This document shows positions 25,353 through 33,773 of a stretch of 46,930 nucleotides of DNA, one piece after another. The DNA comes from Burkholderia singularis (lineage in GTDB: Bacteria; Pseudomonadota; Gammaproteobacteria; Burkholderiales; Burkholderiaceae): contig NZ_FXAN01000065.1 in assembly GCF_900176645.1 (NCBI RefSeq), forward strand, positions 1-46,930. The letters run 5' to 3'. The notes beneath the pieces are model-generated. The model was not told the DNA's origin and did no database searches. It saw only the letters and a list, made by a program, of their open reading frames with translations. A program made the translations under genes and the position numbers. Every line of letters begins with the position of its first letter. Within the stretch, counting starts at the first letter, position 1.

Positions 25353-26368
25353 GATCCAAGTACCGAGGTGAGAGCGTGCGGCGCGTGCGTCGCGCCTGCG
25401 CTGCTGGCCCGCGCGACCAACTGCACGGGAACGCTGAGTTCGGTTTGCTCGGGCGCGTCCGCGAGCAGCAATTCGATGCCTTGCCGGCCGAGCGTTTCCT
25501 TGTCGATGGCCAGTGTCGTCAGCGGCGGGCTCGCGTGGGCGGCGGCGGGGATGTCGTCGAAGCCGACGAACGCGATGTCGTCCGGCACCCGCACGCCGCG
25601 CGCCAGGCACTCGCGCATCGCGGCGAGCGCGGCCGCATCGTTGTAGGCAAACACCGCGTCGGGGAGCGGCCCGTCCGCATCGAGCAATTGTCGCATGGCT
25701 TTGGCCGCGCCGACGTCGGGCCCGAGGTTCGGGTCGATCGACAGTTCGAGCGACGGGTCGAACAGCATCCCGGCATCGAAGAACGCGCGCCGATAGCCCA
25801 ACGCCCGCTGCGCGATGCTGTAGTGCGCGAGCGAGCCGCCGATGAACGCAATGCGCCGGCGGCCGGTGTCGAACAGATGCCGCATCGCGAGTGCGGCGCC
25901 GCCGGCATTGTCGACGTTGATCGAGCGCAGCCCCGGCGCGCGGATATCGATGAGCACGAGTGGGCGGCCTGTCGCGGCGAGCGCTTCGAGCGTCTCCGGC
26001 TCCATGAAGCCCGCGACCGCGATCGCGTCGGGCGCGTGAGGGCGCATCTGGCGGAGCACGTCGTCGTTCGGCCCGGTCGTCAGCAGCGACGGCACGATGC
26101 CGCGCGCGCGGCACGCGTCCTCGACGCCGTGCAGCACGTGCGAGAAAAACGGCGTGGAGGCGAAGTGATTGTGCTGGCGGTGCAGCAGGAACGTGAGCCG
26201 CCTGATTCGCGGGCGTAGCTGCGCCGGGTCGTAATTCATCTGGCGCGCGATCTCGACCACGCGCGCGCGGGTGGCTTCGGACAGGCCGGGTTGATTCTTC
26301 AGCGCGCGGGACACCGTGCCGATCGACACGTTGGCAGCCTGCGCAACATCGCGAATGGTGGTGCTCAT
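25349..26368 (-). CDS. LacI-family transcriptional regulator (339 aa)
   Basis: An N-terminal helix-turn-helix (Thr-Ile-Arg-Asp-Val-Ala-Gln-Ala-Ala-Asn-Val-Ser-Ile-Gly-Thr-Val-Ser-Arg) and hinge helix are followed by a periplasmic-binding-protein-like sugar domain (Gly-Phe-Asp-Asp-Ile-Pro-Ala-Ala; Leu-Thr-Thr-Leu-Ala-Ile-Asp). It is the first gene of the operon, translationally coupled to the epimerase gene. It probably represses its own operon through the palindrome at 26494-26513 and a half site at 26420-26427. The inducer is likely a sugar of the pathway. Confidence 0.9.
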   Translation of the reverse strand: MSTTIRDVAQAANVSIGTVSRALKNQPGLSEATRARVVEIARQMNYDPAQLRPRIRRLTFLLHRQHNHFASTPFFSHVLHGVEDACRARGIVPSLLTTGPNDDVLRQMRPHAPDAIAVAGFMEPETLEALAATGRPLVLIDIRAPGLRSINVDNAGGAALAMRHLFDTGRRRIAFIGGSLAHYSIAQRALGYRRAFFDAGMLFDPSLELSIDPNLGPDVGAAKAMRQLLDADGPLPDAVFAYNDAAALAAMRECLARGVRVPDDIAFVGFDDIPAAAHASPPLTTLAIDKETLGRQGIELLLADAPEQTELSVPVQLVARASSAGATHAPHALTSVLGS

Positions 26369-26419
26369 CGTTGGGCGTGACAGGTGTTTAGTGTGATTGT
26401 GATTTTATGGCATGATTTT

Positions 26420-26513
26420 TAGTAAAACGCTCAGGGATTATGCTAATGGCGCTTGATTTTTCTTGATTTAATTGGGATGGGTGACGATTATTTGTTTACT
26501 AAAAATAGTAAAC
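26420..26513 (-). promoter_or_regulatory. Candidate LacI-type operator: 20-bp palindrome plus half site
   Basis: GTTTACTA-AAAA-TAGTAAAC (26494-26513) is a perfect 8-4-8 palindrome in the AT-rich region upstream of the lacI gene. A matching half (TAGTAAAA) lies at 26420-26427, close to the start codon and on roughly the same helical face (72-78 bases between the corresponding positions). Paired sites suggest repression by looping (inference). Confidence 0.55.
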
Positions 26514-26555
26514 TCGGCTCGAAATGCCGATGCTGCCCCCTGACTGATCACCACA

Positions 26556-28115
26556 TCACGCCGCCACCCGGAAAATCGCCGCCGCTGCGCGCAACGCGGC
26601 CGCTTCGTCGGCGAGCGCGCCCGCCGCGCCGGCCGCCTTCTGCACGAGCAACGCATTGTGCTGAGTCATCTGATCCATTTGCGCGACCGCGCGGTTGATC
26701 TGGTCGATCCCAGAATGCTGCTCGTCGCACGCATGCGAAATCTCGTCGACGAGCGTTGCAACCTGGCGCACCGACGCGAGCATATCGACGATCGTGCCGC
26801 CCGCGGCCTTCACGGTGTCCGTGCCGCGTTCGACTTCGTCCGTCACGCTGGCGATCAGCGCCGAAATTTCCTTGGCCGCCTGCGCGCTGCGATGCGCGAG
26901 GCCGCGCACCTCCTGGGCGACTACCGCGAAGCCTCGGCCGGCGGGGCCCGCGCGCGCCGCCTCGACGGCCGCGTTGAGCGCGAGCAGGTTGGTCTGGAAT
27001 GCAATGCCTTCGATCGTCGACGAAATGCTGCGGATTTGCTGCGAACGCACCGATAACGCTTCCATTCGCGTCATCGCGTCGCGCGCCGCCGCGCCACCGT
27101 GCTCGGCTTGCGCCGACGCCGCCGAGGCGAGCGAACTGGCCTGACGTGCATGGTCGGCGTTGGCGCGTAGGGTCGCGGCGAGCTGCTCCATGCTGCTGGC
27201 CGTCTGCTGAAGGCCGGCTGCGTGCTCGTCGGTGCGGCGCGACAGGTCGTGGTTGCCGTGCGCGATATCGGCCGTCGTGTGCGCAATCGCGTCGGCCGCG
27301 CGTTGCAGCGTGCCGATCGTCGCGGCAAGGCGTGCGCGCATCGTGTGCATCGCATGCAGCACGCTGCCGGGCGCGGCGTCGGCGGCGTGCACGTCGAGCG
27401 CGAGATTGCCGGCCGCTATGCCGCTGGCGACAGCTGCAGCGTCATGCGGTTCGCCGCCGAGCTGCCGCGCAAGCGCGCGCGCCATCGTCGCGCACAGCGC
27501 GGCGACGAGCGCGACGCCCGCCAATACGCAGCCTGCGACCGCCCATTGGACGAGCCGAGCCATGCCCCGCGCGCGGTCGTATGCGCGTTGCGCCGCGTCG
27601 AGCTGGACTTGCCGCAATTGCGCGCTCTCGGTCTTGACGCGCTGCGCGGCCGGCTCGAGCGTCTGCGTGACCACCCATTGCGCTTCGGACAGATTGTTCG
27701 CCTTCAGCAGGGCGATCACCGGCCGGATGCCCTGGTCGCGCAGCGTCGTCCAATCGGCGGCAAGACGCTCGGCCTGCGCGCGCTCGGCGTCGGCGAGCGG
27801 CATTGCGCGATGCTCGGTGAGCAGGCGGTCGATCGCCATGACGTCGCGCGCCGACGCGCTGGTGAGCGCATCGGTTTTGGCGGCGGACGGATCGAGCACG
27901 GCGTCGCCGATCGCGTAGCGGGTTTGCGTGACGATCTCGTCGAGCGACGAGATCCGCTGCAGGGCCTTCACGCGATCCTCGAAGACATGCGCGAGCGCGT
28001 CGCCGATGCGGGCAACGCCTGCAAGGCCGATGCCGCCAACTGCGGCAAGTACCAGGACGACGAGCGCGACAAGCAGGCGCAGCCGGGTTTTGACGGTGAG
28101 GCGGGTGGTGTTCAT
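26556..28115 (-). CDS. Methyl-accepting chemotaxis protein (519 aa)
   Basis: This is a transmembrane chemoreceptor. It has TM1 at about 13-35, a periplasmic four-helix-bundle sensor (about 36-188), TM2 at about 190-212, a HAMP linker and a long cytoplasmic coiled coil. The signalling tip (Ile-Ala-Phe-Gln-Thr-Asn-Leu-Leu-Ala-Leu-Asn-Ala-Ala-Val-Glu-Ala-Ala-Arg-Ala-Gly) is intact for CheA/CheW binding. There is no C-terminal CheR/CheB pentapeptide. Start ATG 28115 with GGAAAG upstream is preferred over the long upstream frame. It is an orphan receptor: no che genes lie nearby. The ligand is unknown. Confidence 0.92.
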   Translation of the reverse strand: MNTTRLTVKTRLRLLVALVVLVLAAVGGIGLAGVARIGDALAHVFEDRVKALQRISSLDEIVTQTRYAIGDAVLDPSAAKTDALTSASARDVMAIDRLLTEHRAMPLADAERAQAERLAADWTTLRDQGIRPVIALLKANNLSEAQWVVTQTLEPAAQRVKTESAQLRQVQLDAAQRAYDRARGMARLVQWAVAGCVLAGVALVAALCATMARALARQLGGEPHDAAAVASGIAAGNLALDVHAADAAPGSVLHAMHTMRARLAATIGTLQRAADAIAHTTADIAHGNHDLSRRTDEHAAGLQQTASSMEQLAATLRANADHARQASSLASAASAQAEHGGAAARDAMTRMEALSVRSQQIRSISSTIEGIAFQTNLLALNAAVEAARAGPAGRGFAVVAQEVRGLAHRSAQAAKEISALIASVTDEVERGTDTVKAAGGTIVDMLASVRQVATLVDEISHACDEQHSGIDQINRAVAQMDQMTQHNALLVQKAAGAAGALADEAAALRAAAAIFRVAA

Positions 28116-28914
28116 CGGGCGTGCTTTCCGAGGGCGGCGCGTCGCGCTCGTGACGTGGAGCGCAGTGACGAGAAGCAGGCTTAACGGCGCCGGTACGGGC
28201 AGATTGAATGAATTTTTTGTGAAGCGATGCCCGTTTTGGGCGCATCGGGCATTCCGCCTCGGGCGGGGGCGGTGATGGTGGAGGCGGGAAGTGGAAGATG
28301 CGGAGATGGGAAATGCGCAGACCCGGGCAAAACCGCGGGGCGCACCTGCACGGGGCGAGGGCGGGCGGCGAGCAAGACGCGCGCAAGCGTTCGGGCGCGG
28401 GGCGGAAAATGGCGCGGGGTAAGGCACGTCCGACAGACGCCCGATGCCGGGACGGGTGGCGTCTGTGCCGAGGTAAAGACGCGGGTGCCCGTATCCGGAA
28501 TTTCGCGTTTGGAACGGAAAAAGCGGATTAAAAAGCAAAAAAATGGGCTAAAAAAGATTAACCCGCAGCTTTGCCTTAGCCGGTTGAGCCCGCAGCTTCA
28601 TCGGCCGAGCCGCGCGGCGCAACCAACGCGAACGCGTCCTGGCGACGGCCTCTTCCGCGGCCGGCGGCTTATTCGACAGAAGATCCGCAGCGGGCGTCAT
28701 TTCATCGACGCGGCGGCTCACAGTCGGCCTGCCGATTCAATTGCTCCGGATAAAACAGCGCCCCTGCGTCGCCGGGCGTTTTCCTTCGTGGCGGCAGCCG
28801 TGCGACTCGGCAATGAAGCGGTCCAGCGCCAGCACTGGACCGCCTCGAGCGGCCTGGCCGCGCGGGACGCACCCGTGCGGGAGCCGCTCGGCATTCAGCG
28901 AAACTCGATGAAAC
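28116..28914. other. 799-nt intergenic region between chemoreceptor and transporter genes
   Basis: I find no convincing gene; long frames here lack ribosome sites and protein character. The left part holds a stem-loop at about 28223-28243 (GATGC...GCATC) near the chemoreceptor promoter region. An A-rich stretch at 28519-28562 and a 9-bp perfect stem (GCGGTCCAG/CTGGACCGC, 28818-28843, 8-base loop) lie towards the transporter end. Confidence 0.5.
28537..28564 (-). terminator. Weak rho-independent terminator (minus strand)
   Basis: On the minus strand, GGGTTAA pairs with TTAGCCC (one G-T mismatch) and is followed by ATTTTTTT. It could end the transcript of the sodium-symporter-like gene about 350 bases upstream. 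Confidence 0.4.
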
Positions 28915-29958
28915 TCAACGTTTCGCGGCGATGCCCGCCTTCGCCGCGCCCATTGCGTCGTCGCGCGCGGCGGTTTGCCGCTCGCGGCTGGTGTCGCGAG
29001 CGCCCCAGCGCTGCGCGAGCGCCGCGCAGGTCATCAACTGGATCTGATGGAACAGCATCAGCGGCAGCACGACTGCTCCAACCGCATGCGCCGCGAAGAT
29101 CACCTTCGCCATCGGCACGCCGGCCGCGAGGCTTTTTTTCGAGCCGCAAAAGATGATCGTGATCTGGTCCGCGCGATTGAAGCCGAGCCGCTTGCTCGTG
29201 AACGCGGTGATGCCGAGCGCGATCGCGAGCAGCACGACGTTGACGACGACGAGACCGCCGAGCGCGGTGGGTGGAATCTGATGCCAGAGCCCTTGATTGA
29301 CCGCTTCGCTGAACGCGACGTAGACCACGAGCAGGATCGAACCCTGATCGACGAAGCGCAGCACGCCGCGATGGCGCTCGATCCAGGCGCCGATCACGGG
29401 CCGCAGCAGTTGACCGGCGACGAACGGCACGAGCAACTGCATGACGATCGCACCGATCGTGCTCCACGGCGACGCGGCCGCGCCGGTTCCGTGCGATGTG
29501 ATCAACAGGCCGACGAGCGCGGGCGTGACGAAGATGCCGATGAGGCTCGATGCGGATGCCGAGCAGACAGCCGCCGGCACGTTGCCCTTCGCGATCGACG
29601 TGAACGCGATCGACGATTGCACGGTCGACGGCAGCGTGCAGAGGAACAGCACGCCCGCATAAAGCGCGGGGGTGACGAGCGGCGTGAGCACGGGCTTGAG
29701 CGCGAGGCCGACGAGCGGAAACAGCGCGAACGTGCTGACGAGCACGACCAAGTGCAGCCGCCAATGCGTCACACCGGCGATGATGGCCTCGCGCGAGAGC
29801 TTCGCGCCGTGCAGGAAGAACAGCAGCCCGACCGCGATGTCGGTGGCCCAGTTGAACGCGTGCGCGGCGGCGCCGCGGCAGGGCAGCACGCTTGCGAGCA
29901 CGACGGTGCCGACAAGCGCGAGGGTGAAATTGTCGGGGATGAAGCGTGAACGCGCCAT
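28915..29958 (-). CDS. Bile acid:sodium symporter-family (SBF-like) membrane transporter (347 aa)
   Basis: It has about ten hydrophobic segments in the BASS fold. Family segments are Ala-Val-Gly-Leu-Leu-Phe-Phe-Leu-His-Gly-Ala-Lys-Leu, Pro-Ser-Thr-Val-Gln-Ser-Ser-Ile-Ala-Phe-Thr, Val-Pro-Phe-Val-Ala-Gly-Gln, and Phe-Cys-Gly-Ser-Lys-Lys-Ser-Leu-Ala-Ala-Gly-Val-Pro. This matches the YfeH-like SBF group, whose bacterial substrates (organic anions) are mostly unknown. The C-terminal 25 residues are charged and cytosolic. It appears monocistronic. Confidence 0.88.
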   Translation of the reverse strand: MARSRFIPDNFTLALVGTVVLASVLPCRGAAAHAFNWATDIAVGLLFFLHGAKLSREAIIAGVTHWRLHLVVLVSTFALFPLVGLALKPVLTPLVTPALYAGVLFLCTLPSTVQSSIAFTSIAKGNVPAAVCSASASSLIGIFVTPALVGLLITSHGTGAAASPWSTIGAIVMQLLVPFVAGQLLRPVIGAWIERHRGVLRFVDQGSILLVVYVAFSEAVNQGLWHQIPPTALGGLVVVNVVLLAIALGITAFTSKRLGFNRADQITIIFCGSKKSLAAGVPMAKVIFAAHAVGAVVLPLMLFHQIQLMTCAALAQRWGARDTSRERQTAARDDAMGAAKAGIAAKR

Positions 29959-30341
29959 TTCGGATCTCGATTGAATGCAGGGTGAGCGGCACGGCGCTCA
30001 ACGCGGACGCCGGCCGTTGTCGGTCCGGCTATTGTCACGGCTGACTATTGAATAGGCAAATTCATTCAGAGAATCGATTGATGATTCGAGCGCATTTCAA
30101 CGAGTCATCGATTGCCCATTCGATGGTTTTTAATCCGGTTATCGAAATGTTAAAAATCAGTCTGACAAAATGGGCGGAATAGGTGAAAAACCTAGCAGTA
30201 ACATGGTGTTACACCGATGCCTGAGGTCTAACACTTTTTGGCTCGACACGCTTTCGCGGCACCCATAAATTACTGTTGAAAGTCTCGGGCGATATACGTT
30301 TCGCGCGAACTTGAATGGACAAGGCATGTAGTGGGCCAGTG
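29959..30341. other. 383-nt divergent regulatory region
   Basis: This is AT-rich compared with its surroundings and sits between two divergent genes. It holds an imperfect dyad (GATGATTCG...CGAGTCATC, about 30080-30114, 1 mismatch) and a short GGTGT-T-ACACC dyad near 30204-30214, both possible operators. I could not fix promoters with confidence. Confidence 0.4.
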
Positions 30342-30842
30342 ATGAAGACGGAACGGGTAAAACGGAGGATCGGGCAATGGGCCGTGAGCGCGTTCGGTGC
30401 GCTTGCGGCGTCGCTCGTCTTCGCGCAGCCGCCGCGCGGCGGCGGGCCCGGATTCGGCGGCGGCCCGCGCGGCGGCGCGCCGTCAGCCTACGCCGCGGAA
30501 GATAGCGGCGGCTGGCGCGGCGGCGCCGGCTATCTGCAAGCGGCGCCGCCGCATGGCCGGGATGCCAGGATCGGCGTCAGCGGTTACGGCCCCCGCTGGG
30601 GCTTGCGCCCGACGCCGTCCTACGGGCGCTACGCGGCACAAAGCCCATACCGGCCGATCAGTGCCGATGCGCGGCAGGTGCCGCACGCGCCCGGCTCGGT
30701 CAACCTGCCAATGCGCGCGGGCTCGATCCGTGCCGATGTCGCGCGCTACAACGAGGAACGCGGCGGGCGGACCGCTCCCGCGCCGCGCGGGCAAAACGGC
30801 GCGGCGCGCGAACCGTTTCTCGCGCCTTTTTCCCGCAACTGA
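30342..30842 (+). CDS. Secreted Gly/Arg/Pro-rich protein (166 aa), unknown function
   Basis: It has a signal peptide (basic start Met-Lys-Thr-Glu-Arg-Val-Lys-Arg-Arg, hydrophobic Ala/Leu core, cleavage after Phe-Ala at about residue 28). A low-complexity Gly/Pro/Arg region follows (about 29-50), then Tyr/Pro/Arg-rich sequence without obvious domains. Such proteins are common in Burkholderia envelopes; I do not recognise a family. ATG 30342 is preferred because it puts the basic residues directly before the signal core; an in-frame ATG at 30315 is possible. Confidence 0.55.
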   Translation: MKTERVKRRIGQWAVSAFGALAASLVFAQPPRGGGPGFGGGPRGGAPSAYAAEDSGGWRGGAGYLQAAPPHGRDARIGVSGYGPRWGLRPTPSYGRYAAQSPYRPISADARQVPHAPGSVNLPMRAGSIRADVARYNEERGGRTAPAPRGQNGAAREPFLAPFSRN

Positions 30843-31210
30843 CACATTCGTCTAATGCGGCGGCACACGCCGCGTGCTGATGCAAATTCGCCACACTCGC
30901 GCGAAATCCCGCCGCGCATCTCATTGATTACGCTATCTTTCGCGCCTCATCGCGAGCGACGCGCGCGGCCCGGCGCGATGCATCGCGCCGGGAGCCGGCC
31001 TTTGGCCGCGGACGCCCGACAAATCGCCGGGAAATTAATGCAGACGGTATATCTGCAATAAGTCTCTTCTTTTTTGACCATAAAAATGGCCTTGGAAGAT
31101 GGACCGCGTTCGAGCGCTCGCATTCCGTTGCCGCGCTCGTATGCGATGTGCGCCGCATCATTTCCCAAGACCGTTCGTCAAGACCGACAGATAGACAATT
31201 TGGAGATCTT
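30843..31210. other. 368-nt intergenic region upstream of the porin gene
   Basis: It contains a 24-bp perfect palindrome (30969-30992, arms around ATGCAT) followed by a GGCC-rich stem. A smaller dyad GCAGA...TCTGC (about 31040-31056) precedes a T-rich stretch (about 31063-31078) and could terminate the upstream gene. The porin promoter should lie to the right of it. Confidence 0.5.
30969..30992. repeat. 24-bp perfect palindrome
   Basis: Twelve-base arms meet without a loop (CCCGGCGCGATG and its exact complement). It could extrude a cruciform, bind a dimeric regulator or form an mRNA hairpin. No second copy was seen in the window. Confidence 0.85.
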
Positions 31211-32287
31211 ATGAAATCAACCGCCAGCCGTGCGTTGAAAACCACTTGTATGTGCGCCGCCGCCGTGGCGCTCGCCGGGGGCGCGACGCTTGCCCGGGCG
31301 CAATCGAGCGTTCAACTGTACGGCCAGGTCGACGAGTGGATCGGCGCGCAGAAATTTCCCGGCGGCCAGCGGGCGTGGGGCGTGCAGGGCGGCGGGATGT
31401 CGACGTCTTACTGGGGGATTCGCGGCACCGAGGATCTCGGCGGCGGGTATCAGGCAATCTTCACGCTGGAGGATTTTTTCCGCGCGCAGACCGGCCGCTA
31501 CGGCCGCTTCGACGGCGATACGTTCTTCGGGCGCAACGCGTATGTCGGGCTCGCGACGCCATACGGCACGGTGACGGCCGGGCGTCTGACGACCCATCTG
31601 TTCGTCTCGACGATCCTCTTCAACCCGTTCATCGATTCATACGTGTTCTCGCCGATGGTCTACCACGTGTTCCTCGGCCTCGGCACGTTCCCGACGTATA
31701 CGACCGATCAGGGCGTCGTCGGCGATTCGGGCTGGAATAACGCGGTCGGTTATACGAGCCCGTCGTTCGGCGGATTAAGCGGGGGGGTAATGTATGCGTT
31801 CGGCAATTCGGCGGGGGAAAACCGCTCAAAAAAATGGAGCGGACAACTGAATTATGCAAACGGCCCGTTTGCAGCAACAGCGGTTTATCAGTACGTGAAC
31901 TTCAACAACGATCCGGGCGATCTCGGCGCGCTCGTGTCGAGAATGAAGAGCCAAGGTGTCGCGCAAGTCGGCCTGTCCTACGACTTCAAACTCGTCAAGC
32001 TCTACGGACAATATATGTATACGCACAACGAGCAGGATGCCGGAAGCTGGCACGTGAATACCGTGCAAGGCGGCGTGGCGGTGCCGCTTGGCGCGGGCAG
32101 AGCGCTTGCATCGTATGCGTACTCGCACGGATCGGGCGGTCTCGAGCAGACCCACCGTACTTGGGCGGTCGGCTACGACTATCCGCTGTCCAAGCGCACG
32201 GATTTGTATGCCGCCTACATGAACGACCGTTTTTCGGGGATGGGCAGCGGCGATACGTTCGGCGCGGGAATTCGGGCGAAATTCTGA
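31211..32287 (+). CDS. Burkholderia-type general porin (358 aa)
   Basis: This is a trimeric outer-membrane diffusion porin of the beta-proteobacterial OmpC-like family. The signal peptide ends after Ala-Arg-Ala (about residue 30). The mature start is Gln-Ser-Ser-Val-Gln-Leu-Tyr-Gly-Gln-Val-Asp, the family's first strand. Strands such as Thr-Ser-Tyr-Trp-Gly-Ile-Arg-Gly-Thr-Glu-Asp-Leu-Gly-Gly-Gly follow, and the last residue is Phe. GGAG before ATG 31211 is good. The stretch around codons 190-235 is AT-richer than the rest, possibly an exposed loop that has diverged. A LysR gene follows in the same direction but 339 bases away. Confidence 0.92.
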   Translation: MKSTASRALKTTCMCAAAVALAGGATLARAQSSVQLYGQVDEWIGAQKFPGGQRAWGVQGGGMSTSYWGIRGTEDLGGGYQAIFTLEDFFRAQTGRYGRFDGDTFFGRNAYVGLATPYGTVTAGRLTTHLFVSTILFNPFIDSYVFSPMVYHVFLGLGTFPTYTTDQGVVGDSGWNNAVGYTSPSFGGLSGGVMYAFGNSAGENRSKKWSGQLNYANGPFAATAVYQYVNFNNDPGDLGALVSRMKSQGVAQVGLSYDFKLVKLYGQYMYTHNEQDAGSWHVNTVQGGVAVPLGAGRALASYAYSHGSGGLEQTHRTWAVGYDYPLSKRTDLYAAYMNDRFSGMGSGDTFGAGIRAKF

Positions 32288-32626
32288 CGGCGGCGCGTTG
32301 GCGCGGGCCATCCGTGTGTCGCGTATATGGATAGCTGCGAGATGAATATGGATAGCGGCTGGTCCGGCGAGGCGGCGCGGCTGCATTCGGGGTGGGCGTT
32401 TGCATGGGTTTGCGGCCCGTCAGCCGGCTGCGCCGGCCGTGTAAACGCTTCGGATCACGATGAAAAAGTGCGCTAGAACCCGCACTACCCGGCCGATCCC
32501 TTGAGATAAGTTAGCGGCGTTACATTACTCGCTGTCATTTTTCCTTTCTTGACGTTTCGGGCTCATTAGCTTTGTTACAGTTGCTTGCGACTAGACAAAT
32601 TTTTAACAGTTGCGAGCACTATTTCG
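32288..32626. other. 339-nt region with promoter-like sequence before the LysR gene
   Basis: The right part is AT-rich. TTGTTA (about 32572) and ACAAAT (about 32595) are 17 bases apart and could be the lysR promoter. Two similar motifs, CAGTTGCTTGCGAC and CAGTTGCGAGCAC, lie within 60 bases of the start codon and may be LysR-type binding half sites (autoregulation). No gene is seen. Confidence 0.4.
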
Positions 32627-33589
32627 ATGGACACCCTCGTCAGCATGAATGTGTTCCGGTACGTCGTCGAAGTCGGCAGCTTCGTCGGCGCGGCGGAACG
32701 CATGGAGATGTCGGCGGCGATGGCGAGCAAGCACGTGATGCATCTCGAGCATCAGCTCGGAGCACGGCTTTTGCATCGCACGACACGCCGCGTCGCGCCG
32801 ACGGAGGCGGGGCGCGAATATTACGAACGGCTGGTGCAGGCGCTGACCGAACTCGACGAAGCCGGTCAGGCAGTCGGCGCGTCGAGCGTCGTGCCGCAAG
32901 GGCGTCTGCGCCTGACGTCGCTGTCGGCGTTCGGGTTGCGGTACGTGATGGACGCTGCGTCGTCGTATGCCGAGCGCTACCCCGATGTGACGGTCGAGAT
33001 TACGTTGTCCGACCGGGTCGTCGAGTTGATCGACGAAGGGTACGACGTCGCGGTTCGCGCCGCGGCCACGGGCATGAAGTCGTCGTCGCTCGTCGCGCGG
33101 CAGATCGCCACTGCGCACATCGTGCTCGTCGCGTCGCCTGAATATCTCGAAAAGCGCGGCACGCCGACAACGGTTGCCGATCTCCAGCATCACAATTACA
33201 TCCGCCGCGAGTCGAACGACACATTGTTCGACGCCGCGCTGACCGACGTCGCCACCGCTTCGCGCGCGCCGCTGTCGGGCAACATGATCGTCAACCACCT
33301 CGAAGGGTTGCGCGTCGCGGTGCTGGGCGGCGCGGGCATTGCGCTGCTCGGCACCGAAGTGGTCGGCGAGGACATCGAGGCCGGGCGTCTTGTGCCGCTG
33401 CTGCTCGACGTGCTGCCGCCGCGGGAGTTGCCGATCTACGCGGTGTACGCGAGCCGACGGCACGTGTCGGCGAAGGTGCGCACGTTCGTCGACTTCGTTG
33501 CCGATCGCTTCTCCGGGCAATCGCTGTGTCCGTCGATCGACGAGCGGCTGCGGCAGTATTCGATGCCGCGGATGAAGCGGCTCGGTTGA
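32627..33589 (+). CDS. LysR-family transcriptional regulator (320 aa)
   Basis: It has the N-terminal winged helix-turn-helix (Met-Asn-Val-Phe-Arg-Tyr-Val-Val-Glu-Val-Gly-Ser-Phe-Val-Gly-Ala-Ala-Glu-Arg; Leu-Leu-His-Arg-Thr-Thr-Arg-Arg-Val). A two-lobed periplasmic-binding-like effector domain follows (Gly-Arg-Leu-Arg-Leu-Thr; Val-Ala-Val-Arg-Ala-Ala). It resembles the AaeR/DmlR-type subgroup. ATG 32627 is preferred; Met7 is an alternative. Its neighbours give no clear regulon; the divergent partner it would usually control is absent. Confidence 0.9.
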   Translation: MDTLVSMNVFRYVVEVGSFVGAAERMEMSAAMASKHVMHLEHQLGARLLHRTTRRVAPTEAGREYYERLVQALTELDEAGQAVGASSVVPQGRLRLTSLSAFGLRYVMDAASSYAERYPDVTVEITLSDRVVELIDEGYDVAVRAAATGMKSSSLVARQIATAHIVLVASPEYLEKRGTPTTVADLQHHNYIRRESNDTLFDAALTDVATASRAPLSGNMIVNHLEGLRVAVLGGAGIALLGTEVVGEDIEAGRLVPLLLDVLPPRELPIYAVYASRRHVSAKVRTFVDFVADRFSGQSLCPSIDERLRQYSMPRMKRLG

Positions 33590-33773
33590 CGGCGTGGCTT
33601 GCCGGTTCGGCGTGGCGGATGATTAGGCGTGCGCTGCGCGGTGGCGAGCGGGCCGCGCGTGCCGCCGCGGCTTCGGTGCGCCGCGCCCGAGCGCGACGCC
33701 GTTCGCGCGCCATGCTGCGCGGCGTTCGCCACGGCGCGCCGTATGGCGCAGCCGTGAATCTTCCGTCAGCGCG

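Noticed and set aside
22985..26368. Horizontally acquired sugar island
   Set aside because: Base composition and codon use match the neighbours and there are no mobile-element or tRNA junctions.
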